This document shows positions 18,701-27,466 of a stretch of DNA of 64,000 nucleotides, one piece after another. Numbering within the stretch: the stretch's first letter is position 1; every line of letters starts with the position of its first letter. Source of the stretch: Planctomycetota bacterium (GTDB lineage Bacteria > Planctomycetota > Phycisphaerae > UBA1845); contig JAJRPG010000074.1 of assembly GCA_024280855.1 (NCBI GenBank), forward strand, positions 1 to 64,000. The letters run 5' to 3'. The notes under the pieces are model-generated. The model did no database searches. It was not told the DNA's origin and was given only the letters and a program-made list of their open reading frames with translations. The translations under genes were made by a program, and so were the position numbers.

Positions 18701-20630
18701 TGACAATGATGGCTTATACGCCATTGAAGAAAACTTGCTACGCACATTTGATACTGTTTTTGACAGCGACGGCGATGGCCTGGGCGACTTCGATGAAGAC
18801 CGCGTCGGTTGGGACGTTAGCGTGGCGGGAAAACAAACTTATCACGTGACATCCGATCCAGCGGCTGCCAATACTGACGGCGACAACTGGAATGACTACG
18901 TCGAACGAAATAACGGCACTGATCCTGTAAGACCTGACACAGATGGCGACGGTCTCAATGATGACGTCGACCCGGCACCTCTTACCGCAGCTCGCAGGCT
19001 TTATGTAGATGCAAGTAAAGGGCCAGGTGGCGACGGCGCGAGCTGGAACACCGCGTATCGTTACTTGCTTGATGCCATTAACGTAGCTAAAAACGCAGAA
19101 GGTGGGTCGCCAAACGACGATGTTAGTGAAATATGGGTGGCGCAAGGCGTTTATAAACCAAACTTGTCGGATAGTGGCTCATGCACTTCGAATTGCATCC
19201 AGCGCACGTTTTTGTTACCTGCAAGATTAAATATTTACGGCGGATTTTTGGGCACTGAAATCGATCTGTCAGAACGTAACTCCGATCCGATCACCAACAA
19301 CACCGTGTTGTCGGGCGACGTAAACGGTGATGACGGCGATCTACCTGGCGGACTCAGCAATCGAGCAGACAATGCTGCAACGCTGCTGGTAATGAGTTCC
19401 TATGTTACGATCGATGGATTCTCCGTTGAACGAGCCAGCGAAATTGCTATTCTTTCCAACGGTCGAACTGACATTACACTATCGAACCTGCTCATCAGGC
19501 AAAACACTGGCAGCTCAGCCGTGCAAATGGCCAGCCTCAGCGGAAACGGTCATTTAATTCGCAATACCACGTTCACGCTTAATCAATCGGATAGCAAAGG
19601 GGGAGCGCTACGTGCTCTGATAGCTTCGAAAATCACGATTGAAGATTGTACATTCCGACAAAATTTTGCGTTGACCAGCGGCGGTGCGATTTGGGCGGAG
19701 AATTTCGGAAATTCGGGTGCTGATCCACACCTTACTATCAAGAATTCGAGGTTTATTGAAAACGAGACGCAAGGTAATCCAATGGACATAAGTAATACAT
19801 GTCCCTCATCAAACGGCGTCTCACGTGGTGCTGCTATTTATCTAGCCAGTGGCGCCGTCGCGGACATTATCTCTTGTTCGTTTATTCGCAATCGTTCGCA
19901 ACGACCGGGAATCAATAGTATTAATAACGGCACTGGGTTTACGTCAGGGGATTACAATCCAACAAATCCAACGCTCATCGCGGCTACCAACTTGATGGGT
20001 GGCGCTGGTGTGTGTGCGCTTGGTGGAAGCGTTCTCGCCGTAACAAATACGGAATTCTTCGGGAACACAGCCGTCGCGGGCGCGGGTATCTACGGTGACA
20101 GCACATCACGTCTGGTTTCTACCAACAACAGCTTTGTCATGAATACGAACGATGATGCGCGAGAATGTGGTGGTAATGGAGTCTCTGAAAGATTCCAGGG
20201 GGCTGGCGTGTTATGGTTCGGCCCTGCCTCGATTACTAACACCCTGTTCTGGCGTAATAATAGGCCTAACGATCCTGTTGGGACAGAACCGATCATTGCA
20301 CAAATCACCCTACTGGATAGCGATCTAACGGTTGTCCGCAACTCGTTCATTCAAGGTTTGACGAGTATCTTCAACGGCAATCTCGGGTCTAGGGATACAG
20401 CCGACCCGTTCTACGACCCCTTGCTCGAAAGCGCTATCAGCGGAAATTTGCAACTGACTGTTGATTCACCGTGCATTGATCGTGGAGACAAAATCGTAGA
20501 CATCGACCCAATCACGCCGGGTTTGCAACCTCTACCAGGTACGGACCATCGAGGCAACGCCCGCGTCGTGGATGGTAATGGCGACTCTATTGCAGAGGTG
20601 GATATGGGCGCGCACGAGGTTCAGCCATAA
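15768..20630 (+). CDS. Large surface lipoprotein with TSP3 calcium repeats, protective-antigen-like core and beta-helix
   Basis: This is a 1,620-residue exported protein with lipobox TLSGC (Cys32; Cys20 if translation starts at ATG 15804). Domains in order are: an IPT/TIG-like segment (about 65-145); TSP3-type DxDxDG repeats (about 150-265); a lamin-tail-like domain (IFISEYVEGSSG onward, about 277-390); and a beta-sandwich region. At residue 611 a third DTDGDG repeat leads into a roughly 370-residue region. That region parallels anthrax protective antigen after its own Ca2+ motifs: SPVIAELPKLELDIDGEI compares with HPLVAAYPIVHVDMENI. A Ser/Thr-rich stretch (GATGDFTAGYSLG) matches the pore-loop zone GGSVSAGFSNS. 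More TSP3 repeats follow (about 978-1070), then a right-handed beta-helix from about 1078. ATG 15768 has GGAG 9 bases upstream. Confidence 0.85.
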   Translation: MLKSEQLIGTVSMRFCKISCIAALLCWTLSGCGLSTEAPLSDASDGSQNQAPVSAVEPSTKIVVSAIDPPVGVLTGNVFVTVSGQGFTEGMEVRFGEIPAENIRVVNDQFITLTTPELPPGIVDVSLTIPGSESIISKDAYLSISTSCVDPTDSDGDGLTDCEEKLGQEIRVDRAGFDVDARFVQVFIVTSDPLNEDTDGDGVLDRDEFLSRSNPRLGDTDGDGLGDWEEINRWLTAPMSVDTDGDARGPNGDLPPNPSLFDGAELNTTGYEVPQDIFISEYVEGSSGLNSDVESFNNRAIELYNPTDRDIDLFASGYRFEVYNTAGTIVGISSMSGIIPAGGVYIVADELSNIPVNVVDEYTPYFKFDGNQIITLVRNSMFGDEVLDSIGQLNPVRDINPPLLDQSTVAGAIDSFDVPLDVDHWQSFTAGVTGQLTKMQVVVGSPNLPVFIETTVTVDLLAGEGLSGPLLGTVDLTTFFVKAEQFPMDAAMVAGQKYTVVFRATPDAVTKSLGANYDAGGSDISPDEDLWVVTTVAASAPGFGKGDTNTVDHTLVRKVGICSGDTDINDRFDPADEWRGYPIDTFSQLGSHISICPQRVVAGGTSPTLADTDGDGKTDYEEFDDAVRSPVIAELPKLELDIDGEIDIFLNVEYADSLGKTEQYGTSVSETNQVTVGSYASNSISHTISASSSIGFNSKGATGDFTAGYSLGLEETYGTSRDSSQALQKEFSRSQTESQQRTESFASGTIRVPLRLTNISDLSFSVTNLGLTVKQPLPLQDPTDERVFQPITTLVPDLSSFTLAPGEETPIVIVERTDVDPDKIRELMAKPSSFLLEPAYYDLSNAGGIDFDFLKETTFARTAHITIDFGDGRADDYFIATNVNRNFHNSGYAGIKMGTILNEILGIEFENEIDVLTLQKTLKRIDGFPVGEPNASGFWAYIILSPDGGPITAIADGDFADITIRNGDEVILVFTQDLDNDGLYAIEENLLRTFDTVFDSDGDGLGDFDEDRVGWDVSVAGKQTYHVTSDPAAANTDGDNWNDYVERNNGTDPVRPDTDGDGLNDDVDPAPLTAARRLYVDASKGPGGDGASWNTAYRYLLDAINVAKNAEGGSPNDDVSEIWVAQGVYKPNLSDSGSCTSNCIQRTFLLPARLNIYGGFLGTEIDLSERNSDPITNNTVLSGDVNGDDGDLPGGLSNRADNAATLLVMSSYVTIDGFSVERASEIAILSNGRTDITLSNLLIRQNTGSSAVQMASLSGNGHLIRNTTFTLNQSDSKGGALRALIASKITIEDCTFRQNFALTSGGAIWAENFGNSGADPHLTIKNSRFIENETQGNPMDISNTCPSSNGVSRGAAIYLASGAVADIISCSFIRNRSQRPGINSINNGTGFTSGDYNPTNPTLIAATNLMGGAGVCALGGSVLAVTNTEFFGNTAVAGAGIYGDSTSRLVSTNNSFVMNTNDDARECGGNGVSERFQGAGVLWFGPASITNTLFWRNNRPNDPVGTEPIIAQITLLDSDLTVVRNSFIQGLTSIFNGNLGSRDTADPFYDPLLESAISGNLQLTVDSPCIDRGDKIVDIDPITPGLQPLPGTDHRGNARVVDGNGDSIAEVDMGAHEVQP

Positions 20631-20686
20631 CCGCGAACTGTCGTGATGGACTTAGTGTACGATTATAAAATAACGAGGATTGAATT

Positions 20687-21766
20687 ATGTATCGCTGGAT
20701 GAATGTATTAACGCTTTTGGTTGTCTTGGTGACTCAATCGCAGTTGCTCGCTCAAAACGACCCGTGCGATCAGGCACAAGTCATCGTGGGCAACAGCGAC
20801 GTTGACTTCGATACGACTTTCGCGACAAGCGATGGCCCCGATCACGCGGCTTGCACGCAGTTCGGCCAAGCAGGTATCGACCATGATTTGTGGTATGTGT
20901 GGACGGCTGATTGCACCGGCGAAGTAACTGTTGAAACGTGTGGTCAAACTGCCATCGACACAAAGCTAGCCATTTATGAAAGCTTTACGTGCCCGCCTGC
21001 AGAAGAAAACGTGCTGGATTGTGTCGATGATAATTGCGGCTTGCAGTCGAGCATTGGATTTACTGCGGTCCTAGGCAATGACTATCTAATTCGCGTCGGC
21101 ACAGCCGTGGGCGCAAGTGGCGGACTGGGGACGTTCAGCATCTCTACTTGCGCACCCGTTGTGGGCGGCGCTGACACTTGCAACGGCGCGGAACAAATCC
21201 TCGGCAGCGGTGCATTTGAGTTTGATAATCAAAACGCCAACAGCGACGGGTTAGATCATGCTGATTGTAATTTTTTCGGCGAGAGTCAAATAGACCACGA
21301 TGTTTGGTTCTGCTGGACAGCGGGCGTTGGGTCTATAGGCCTCACGGTTGATCATTGTGGACAGACCAGTGTCGATACTAAAGTCGCGGTCTATGAAGGT
21401 TGCGACTGTACTTCTCAAGCGAATTCGCTTCGGAACTGCAACGACGACGCATGTAGTCTGCAATCGCGCGTAGACATTACTACCGCGCCGGGGCAACAAT
21501 ACCTCTTGCGTATTGGCACATCCCCCGGTGCATTTGGTGGTAACGGAACCTTCACGATTTCAGAAATCTCAGCCGACCTAAACCTCGATGGCCAGGTTGA
21601 TCTAAAAGATGTAGCTCTGTTTCAACAATGCTACACCGGCAAAGATGGAATGGCAGCAGCCGGATGTCCTTGCGACACGCACGCCGATTTCGATGGCGAT
21701 GGCGATGTCGATTTGGACGACGCATCGATTCTAATCGCAACTGGTTTGTCGGGGCCAATGCCTTAG
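20687..21766 (+). CDS. Secreted protein with two repeat domains and dockerin-like C-terminus
   Basis: The 359-residue protein has a Sec signal peptide (MYRWMNVLTLLVVLVTQSQL, cleavage near LLAQ). Two related domains of about 130 residues follow, each with DHDxWxxWTA, a VDxCGQTxxDTKxAxYE stretch and several Cys residues. They begin near residues 25 and 160. The last 65 residues hold two Ca2+-loop units (DLNLDGQVDLKDV and DFDGDGDVDLDDA), the pattern of type I dockerin modules. Dockerins bind cohesins in cellulosomes, but no cohesin is seen here, and in planctomycetes the module is common on secreted proteins without a cellulosome. It lies 56 bases after the large lipoprotein, with GAGG before ATG 20687. 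Confidence 0.8.
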   Translation: MYRWMNVLTLLVVLVTQSQLLAQNDPCDQAQVIVGNSDVDFDTTFATSDGPDHAACTQFGQAGIDHDLWYVWTADCTGEVTVETCGQTAIDTKLAIYESFTCPPAEENVLDCVDDNCGLQSSIGFTAVLGNDYLIRVGTAVGASGGLGTFSISTCAPVVGGADTCNGAEQILGSGAFEFDNQNANSDGLDHADCNFFGESQIDHDVWFCWTAGVGSIGLTVDHCGQTSVDTKVAVYEGCDCTSQANSLRNCNDDACSLQSRVDITTAPGQQYLLRIGTSPGAFGGNGTFTISEISADLNLDGQVDLKDVALFQQCYTGKDGMAAAGCPCDTHADFDGDGDVDLDDASILIATGLSGPMP

Positions 21767-21887
21767 CGTGATCCCGACTCTCCAGGGCATGTCAACTATT
21801 TGTAAATCATCAGCCATTTGCAGCGATTGATGACATCTGTTTGCAAAACAGACCGTCCTACAAACTACTACTCACACTTCCATCCAC

Positions 21888-21961
21888 TGCGCCGGGCGGG
21901 ACTCGAACCCACGACATTCGGATTAGAAATCCGATGCTCTATCCAGCTGAGCTACCGGCGC
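21888..21961 (-). tRNA. tRNA-Arg, anticodon TCT
   Basis: A 74-base cloverleaf on the minus strand has acceptor GCGCCGG paired with CCGGCGC, D-loop AGCTGGATAGAG, anticodon loop TTTCTAA with TCT, and T-loop TTCGAGT. No CCA is encoded. It reads AGA and AGG codons. Confidence 0.95.
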
Positions 21962-22073
21962 GTCGTTGTCCGCCGTTGAATTTGAGGGCGGACGATTAGC
22001 GGAGTGTACCTTAGTCCTGCGAAATGTTCCAATCAATCGAACATCTATCCAATAAGTCGAGCAGCATTGGGTA

Positions 22074-24080
22074 TCAAGTCTTTTTGGCGTAAGGTGCGTC
22101 GGCTGCGTTTTTCACGATCACCACTTCGCAATCCGGAAGGGCAGCTATGAACTGCCTGCCGTAGGGCTTGCGACAGACTCTTGGGTCGAGGATTACCACG
22201 ATGCCGCGATCGGTTCGCGATCGGATCAGCCGGCCTATGCCCTGCTTGAATTTTAAGATGGCTTCGGGAACCTGATACTCCATGAACGGATTGCCGCCCT
22301 GCTCACGGATGCGCTCGATGCGGGCCTCTACCGTTGGTTGAGATGGCGACGCGAACGGAAGCTTTACGATAATGACATTGCTCAGTGATTCACCCGGCAC
22401 GTCCACCCCGGCCCAGAATGTGTCGGTTCCAAAAAGTACGCTGCGGTGCGCGGTGCGAAATTTTTCCAACATGACCGTGCGCGTTAAGCCCTGCCCTTGC
22501 ACCAATAAAGGCATCTGACTCATATGACAAAATCGCTCCATCATCCTAGCGCATTCATTGAGCATCGCATAACTGGTAAACAAAACGAACGCCCGCCCTT
22601 CCGTATGAGTCAGGTATCGCTCCAGTTTTATACAGACTGCGGGCAGAAATATCGAGGCGTTTCCGGGGTCGGGCATGGTAGACTCGACGTAGGCTACGAC
22701 CTGCTCGCGGTAATTAAACGGCGAGCCTAGTTGCCTGGACTTCGTATCTTCCAGGCCTAGTCGTTTGGAAACATAAGCGAACGGCTCACTGTTGGTCGTC
22801 GTCATGGTTGCTGACGTCAGCACGACACTCCGCACGGCGTCGAATAATCCTTCACGAAGCTCTGGGCCTATATCAACAGGGCGAGAGGCTAAGGAGATGC
22901 GGGTTCGGCGGTCGCGGCGCACATCAATCCAATATACCCACGAGGGAGTCTCATGTTTATGCCACTTCTCAATCATCTCTGCAATGCCCGTGCAGCGATT
23001 CATCATCGACAAGAGTTCAAGCTTCTTTTCCTCGTCGTCCATACCCTCGCGCAAATTGCTAAGTGCAGACCGCAGCCTCATCAAACCGCCGGCCATTGGC
23101 TGATCTTCGAGAATCGCTTTTCGCACACGGCCTGAAAAAGATGGCTGATTATCTACCCAGGCGAGAACCATCTCCACATATTCGTCTAAGGTATCTCGAC
23201 AATGGCCCACTTGCTCGATCGCTGGCATCGCGTCCGGGCCAAACAAAATCCCCTTACCGCTTTTCTCATGCGACAACGCATTGAGCAGATGAGTAACCTG
23301 AGCCGTTGAAACGGAGCTGCCAAGATGGTCGGCTGCGACTCCTTCTACGGTGTGACCTTCATCCAGCACGACGTAATCGTAGTCGGGTAAAATCGCAGCT
23401 CCCTGTCGCCGCAATGCGATGTCTGAAAATAACATCGCGTGATTTACTACTAACAGATTCGCCTTGATAGCTCGCCGTCTCATGCGTTGATAGAAACAGG
23501 TGTCGAACGTCGCACATTTTCGCCCCATGCAATCGTCCGAATCGCTACGGACATGGTCCCAGACGGCGAAGCTTGGCTCTTGGGGCAGGTCGGCCAGTGA
23601 GCCATCCTGAGTTTTGTAGGCCCAGTCTTCAATCTCCCAAAGCGATGCTAATTGTATCTTGGCTGGGAAAAGCGTTGCTTGCCGACCGCTGGCCCGTGTG
23701 AGTCTGCGCAGGCCTAGATAGTTCGCCCGGCCTTTGACTAACTCTGCGGTGAAATCCTCGTCCATGATGCGTTTTAGGAATGGGATGTCTTTGTCGATTA
23801 GCTGTTCCTGTAGCGCGATGGTGTGTGTACTAATGACTACACGTCGTCCGGTCCGCAGCGCACATTGAATAGCTGGTATCAGGTAAGCGAAACTTTTTCC
23901 GACGCCCGTACCAGCTTCGATGAGCGTGTGATGCTCTTGTCGAAAGGCGTCTTCGACTGCGATAGCCATCTCTACTTGTTGCGGTCGCTGCTCGTAATTA
24001 TCGAGGTCCGCGGCGATTGGCCCGTCTTCGCCGAGTACGGCACAGGCAGCCGATACATCTCTTGTTGGTTCAGCATTCAT
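22074..24080 (-). CDS. DinG/XPD-family ATP-dependent DNA helicase
   Basis: This superfamily 2 helicase has Walker A AGTGVGKSFAYL, the DEGH form of motif II (YVVLDEGHTVEG) and a C-terminal QGIGRLIRSRTDRG motif VI. DinG/XPD enzymes unwind 5'-3' and usually carry a 4Fe-4S cluster held by four Cys. Here the last three are present (CMGRKCATFDTC) but the first, expected in KGRxNYLC, is Gly (KGRANYLGL, codon 23712-23714). The cluster may therefore be incomplete or absent. The start is uncertain: ATG 24080 (MNAEPTRDVS) is chosen, but ATG 24107 and 24236 are in frame and none has a good ribosome site. It lies downstream of no obvious partner. Confidence 0.9.
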   Translation of the reverse strand: MNAEPTRDVSAACAVLGEDGPIAADLDNYEQRPQQVEMAIAVEDAFRQEHHTLIEAGTGVGKSFAYLIPAIQCALRTGRRVVISTHTIALQEQLIDKDIPFLKRIMDEDFTAELVKGRANYLGLRRLTRASGRQATLFPAKIQLASLWEIEDWAYKTQDGSLADLPQEPSFAVWDHVRSDSDDCMGRKCATFDTCFYQRMRRRAIKANLLVVNHAMLFSDIALRRQGAAILPDYDYVVLDEGHTVEGVAADHLGSSVSTAQVTHLLNALSHEKSGKGILFGPDAMPAIEQVGHCRDTLDEYVEMVLAWVDNQPSFSGRVRKAILEDQPMAGGLMRLRSALSNLREGMDDEEKKLELLSMMNRCTGIAEMIEKWHKHETPSWVYWIDVRRDRRTRISLASRPVDIGPELREGLFDAVRSVVLTSATMTTTNSEPFAYVSKRLGLEDTKSRQLGSPFNYREQVVAYVESTMPDPGNASIFLPAVCIKLERYLTHTEGRAFVLFTSYAMLNECARMMERFCHMSQMPLLVQGQGLTRTVMLEKFRTAHRSVLFGTDTFWAGVDVPGESLSNVIIVKLPFASPSQPTVEARIERIREQGGNPFMEYQVPEAILKFKQGIGRLIRSRTDRGIVVILDPRVCRKPYGRQFIAALPDCEVVIVKNAADAPYAKKT

Positions 24081-24434
24081 GCACGCATTGTCCAATGGCT
24101 TAATCATACGCACAAGTAGGCCGTACACTGCACAACATTTATGCGGTAGAAAAACATTTTTCACGCTATACTCGACCGGATGCCATGAAGAGGCTATACC
24201 CGGTACGCTTTGTTTGGTACGCATTATTGTTGACATTGTTTATCATTCTCTAAATCTCGTGATAGGATGTTGTCGGAGGGCAAGGAAATTACGGCCGTAT
24301 GCAGCCGAGTGGCTGGGGACGGGCCTTGCTACTTAATGAGCCAGATTCTTAAAATGATACGGTGCGATACGAAAGAGCGGGCGAGTAGAATTTAGAATTG
24401 TCTTATTTGTCTGAAAGTCAACAGGTTAATATTT

Positions 24435-25196
24435 ATGTCACGTCAGCCTACTTCATTTCTTGATGGAATTATTACGTTTGATAAGCCGACGGGTATTACG
24501 TCTGCGAAGGCGTTGTACAAAGTTCGGGCGATTAGCGGGCAGCGCAAAAGTGGCCATGCGGGGACGCTGGACCCTGGGGCTTCGGGTGTGCTGGTGCTTT
24601 GTCTGGGTAAAGCGACGAAGTTGGTGGAATCTATCATGGATCAGCCAAAGGTTTATCGATGCACGGCGAGATTGGATGTGACGAGTCATAGCCATGACAG
24701 CGACTCCGCACTCGTGCCGTATGAAGTTTCGCATCAGCCTAGCGCGGATGAAGTGGCGACGGCACTCTTGAGTTTTGAAGGTGAGATTGAGCAGACGCCG
24801 CCTATTATTAGCGCGATTAAAATTGATGGGGTTCCGGCTTATAAGCGTGCTGCCCGAGGGCAAGAGCTGAAGTTGAAATCGCGTAAGGTGCGTATTTATT
24901 GGCTTATTGTTCATAAGTACGAATGGCCTTGCCTGGATTTTGAGATGGCTTGTGGTCGCGGGACGTATGTGCGGTCGGTGATTCGAGATTTGGGTGAAAA
25001 GTTAGGGTCCGGCGGTTGTTTGACTTCATTGGTACGGCGGCAGGTGGGACCATTTCGGCTGGAAAATAGTTGGTCGTTGGAGAGGCTGGAGCAGGCGGCG
25101 GGCACTTCTGAATATGTGACGACGCTTGAGCGGTCGCGGGAGTTGCTTGCACCTGATTTGATTGAGATACCACAACGGCCTGTTGTGGCCTTATAG
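24435..25196 (+). CDS. truB: tRNA pseudouridine-55 synthase TruB
   Basis: The 253-residue enzyme isomerises U55 to pseudouridine in the T-loop of tRNAs. The N-terminal motif GIITFDKPTGITSAKAL and the catalytic segment SGHAGTLDPGASGVLVLC, with the conserved Asp, identify it. CGRGTYVRSVIRDLGEKLG matches the C-terminal RNA-binding part of the core. The length is close to the short bacterial form. It starts a co-directional run, truB-pcrA-manC-ruvX-GH3, with gaps of 17-90 bases. An upstream TTGACA at 24230-24235 could be a -35 box, but no convincing -10 box follows at normal spacing. Confidence 0.95.
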   Translation: MSRQPTSFLDGIITFDKPTGITSAKALYKVRAISGQRKSGHAGTLDPGASGVLVLCLGKATKLVESIMDQPKVYRCTARLDVTSHSHDSDSALVPYEVSHQPSADEVATALLSFEGEIEQTPPIISAIKIDGVPAYKRAARGQELKLKSRKVRIYWLIVHKYEWPCLDFEMACGRGTYVRSVIRDLGEKLGSGGCLTSLVRRQVGPFRLENSWSLERLEQAAGTSEYVTTLERSRELLAPDLIEIPQRPVVAL

Positions 25197-25244
25197 TGTA
25201 ATTCACACGGTGGACTTGGTTGGTGCGTCGTTTAGAATGTTTGT

Positions 25245-27422
25245 ATGCACCAAGGCACGGACGCTATTACTGAACATTTATTGGCTGACCTTAACGAGCC
25301 GCAACGGCAAGCGGTTTGTCATGTTGAGGGGCCTTTGCTAATTCTTGCGGGGCCTGGCAGTGGGAAAACCCGCGTAGTGACGCGACGAGCGGCTTATCTA
25401 GCAGCGACGGTGGCCCGGCCTTATCAAATTTTGGCTATTACTTTTACGAACAAAGCTGCCCGTGAGATGAGGGATCGGATTGACGCACTCGGCGTCGGCG
25501 AGGGGATGACGGTAGCGACGTTTCATGCTTTTTGCGCAAGGCTGCTTCGCATTCATGCTGATCGCGCGGGCATCTCTCGGAATTTTACTATCTTCGATAC
25601 TGACGATCGCCGAAAATTAATCAAAAAAGCGATCGAAGCGTGCAATTTATCTACGACCAATTGGTCGCCGGCTGCGGTTGAGTCGGTCATTAGTACCGCT
25701 AAAAATGATATGCTCACGGCTGAGGATTACGCCTCCGATAATTTGGATTGGCAGCAGCAATCATACGCCCGCATATTTCTTTGTTACGAAGAGCTGCTTA
25801 AAAAAATGAACGGTGTGGACTTTGATGATCTTCTTTGTCGGGTGGCGAGATTGATTCAGGCTGATGCGGAACTTTGCGGGATTTTAGAGCAGCAATATAA
25901 GTACATGCTCATCGACGAATATCAGGATACCAACGCCGCGCAATACGCCATAGCTAGGCAACTTACGAAAACACATCAGAACATTTGCGCGACGGGTGAT
26001 CCCGATCAATCAATCTATGGCTGGCGTGGGGCTGATATTAGTAACATTCTAAATTTCGAGAGAGATTTCAAAGACGCGACCATCGTTCGGCTGGAACAAA
26101 ATTATCGCTCGACGCAGAAGATTTTGTCTGCTGCGGATGTACTCATTGCTTCTAATTCGCAGCGTAAAGAAAAAACGTTGTGGACGGAGAATGATGAGGG
26201 GCCTGCGGTGGTGGTGATGGAACATGAGAGCGGGGACGACGAGGCTCGAAGCATTGTGCGAGATATCGGCTCGCGTATTCGTGAGGGTACGCAGGCGCGG
26301 GAAATTGGCATTTTGTATCGCATCAATGCACTCAGTCGCTCACTGGAAGAGGCGTTTCTTCGTGAAGGGATTCCTTATTCTATTGCAAGAGGCGTTGAGT
26401 TTTATAATCGTAGGGAAATCAAGGATGTATTAGCCTATGCCAGGATTCTTGTGAATCCTACCGACGAAATTGCGCTTTTTCGAATTATCAATACGCCGAC
26501 AAGAGGGATTGGTGCGACGACGATTAGCCGATTGGTTGAGCAGGCTAAGGGACATCAGATTTCTCCGCTCGAAGCGATCTATCATGAAGGCGTATTGGCT
26601 GAGCTTGGTCGGTCGGCTAGTAAGGTCAGGGCGTTTGGCGCATTGTTACAAACCCTTCAGCCGGCACTTAAATTACCCGCAAGCCAGGCGATGGAATACA
26701 TGATGTCGCATACGGGCATTCGAGCGATGTATCGAAAAGAAGATATAGCTGACGAAACACCGCTGGCTAACCTGGACGAGCTTATCAACGCGGCTGCGAC
26801 TTTTGAACGAGAGCATGAAGGGACTACGCTGGTTGATTGGCTGGAACATGCGGCGCTGATTAGCGATGTGGATATTGTCACTAATGAAAACGGTGCTGTC
26901 ACGCTAATGACACTTCACGCAGCGAAAGGTCTTGAATTCGACAATGTTTATATTGTGGGATTAGAAGACGGGCTACTCCCCTTTCGGCGACATGAAGAGG
27001 CTGGGGTAGACGAAGAAGAGGAGCGTCGGCTATGTTTCGTGGGTATGACGCGGGCCAGGAAACGGCTCACGCTGTCTCGCGCTCGTTACAGAATGCGGCG
27101 TGGGATGACCGAAAGAACGGTGAAAAGCCCTTTCCTCGACGAACTACCCAGAGTTGAGATAGAATGGACGAATTGTGAGGGAGATGCGAGGTCGCGTCGG
27201 TCGGCGGACCTTGGCCGATTGCCTGACGATATTGAGCAGTGGGAGATCGGGTCGATCGTGCGGCATCCAGTGTTGGGGCTTGGCAGTATTGCGATGATCC
27301 ACCAACATCCGCGACAAACGCGCGTGGATGTCAAATTTCGGGACGGGTCGGAGCGGTCGTGGGTGTTGGAATTCGCTGATTTGGAGCGCGTCGACTACGA
27401 TGAGATTGGTGACGCATTTTAG
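25245..27422 (+). CDS. pcrA: UvrD/PcrA-type DNA helicase
   Basis: The 725-residue SF1A helicase acts 3'-5' in excision repair and in clearing stalled forks. The Q motif is LNEPQRQAV, and Walker A is AGPGSGKTRVVTRR. Motif II is LIDEYQDTN, motif III is GDPDQSIYGWRGA, and motif IV is LEQNYRS. TLHAAKGLEFDNVY and the EEERRLCFVGMTRA segment are motifs V and VI. The C-terminal 50 residues (GSIVRHPVLGLGSI, then VDVKFRDGSERSWVLEFA) resemble the Tudor-like tail that binds RNA polymerase in PcrA/UvrD. It is about as long as Bacillus PcrA. The gene ends 44 bases before manC. Confidence 0.95.
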   Translation: MHQGTDAITEHLLADLNEPQRQAVCHVEGPLLILAGPGSGKTRVVTRRAAYLAATVARPYQILAITFTNKAAREMRDRIDALGVGEGMTVATFHAFCARLLRIHADRAGISRNFTIFDTDDRRKLIKKAIEACNLSTTNWSPAAVESVISTAKNDMLTAEDYASDNLDWQQQSYARIFLCYEELLKKMNGVDFDDLLCRVARLIQADAELCGILEQQYKYMLIDEYQDTNAAQYAIARQLTKTHQNICATGDPDQSIYGWRGADISNILNFERDFKDATIVRLEQNYRSTQKILSAADVLIASNSQRKEKTLWTENDEGPAVVVMEHESGDDEARSIVRDIGSRIREGTQAREIGILYRINALSRSLEEAFLREGIPYSIARGVEFYNRREIKDVLAYARILVNPTDEIALFRIINTPTRGIGATTISRLVEQAKGHQISPLEAIYHEGVLAELGRSASKVRAFGALLQTLQPALKLPASQAMEYMMSHTGIRAMYRKEDIADETPLANLDELINAAATFEREHEGTTLVDWLEHAALISDVDIVTNENGAVTLMTLHAAKGLEFDNVYIVGLEDGLLPFRRHEEAGVDEEEERRLCFVGMTRARKRLTLSRARYRMRRGMTERTVKSPFLDELPRVEIEWTNCEGDARSRRSADLGRLPDDIEQWEIGSIVRHPVLGLGSIAMIHQHPRQTRVDVKFRDGSERSWVLEFADLERVDYDEIGDAF

Positions 27423-27466
27423 AGTGTCTTTATGCTTGATTGGTTACATGCGATAGGAAATTTTCG

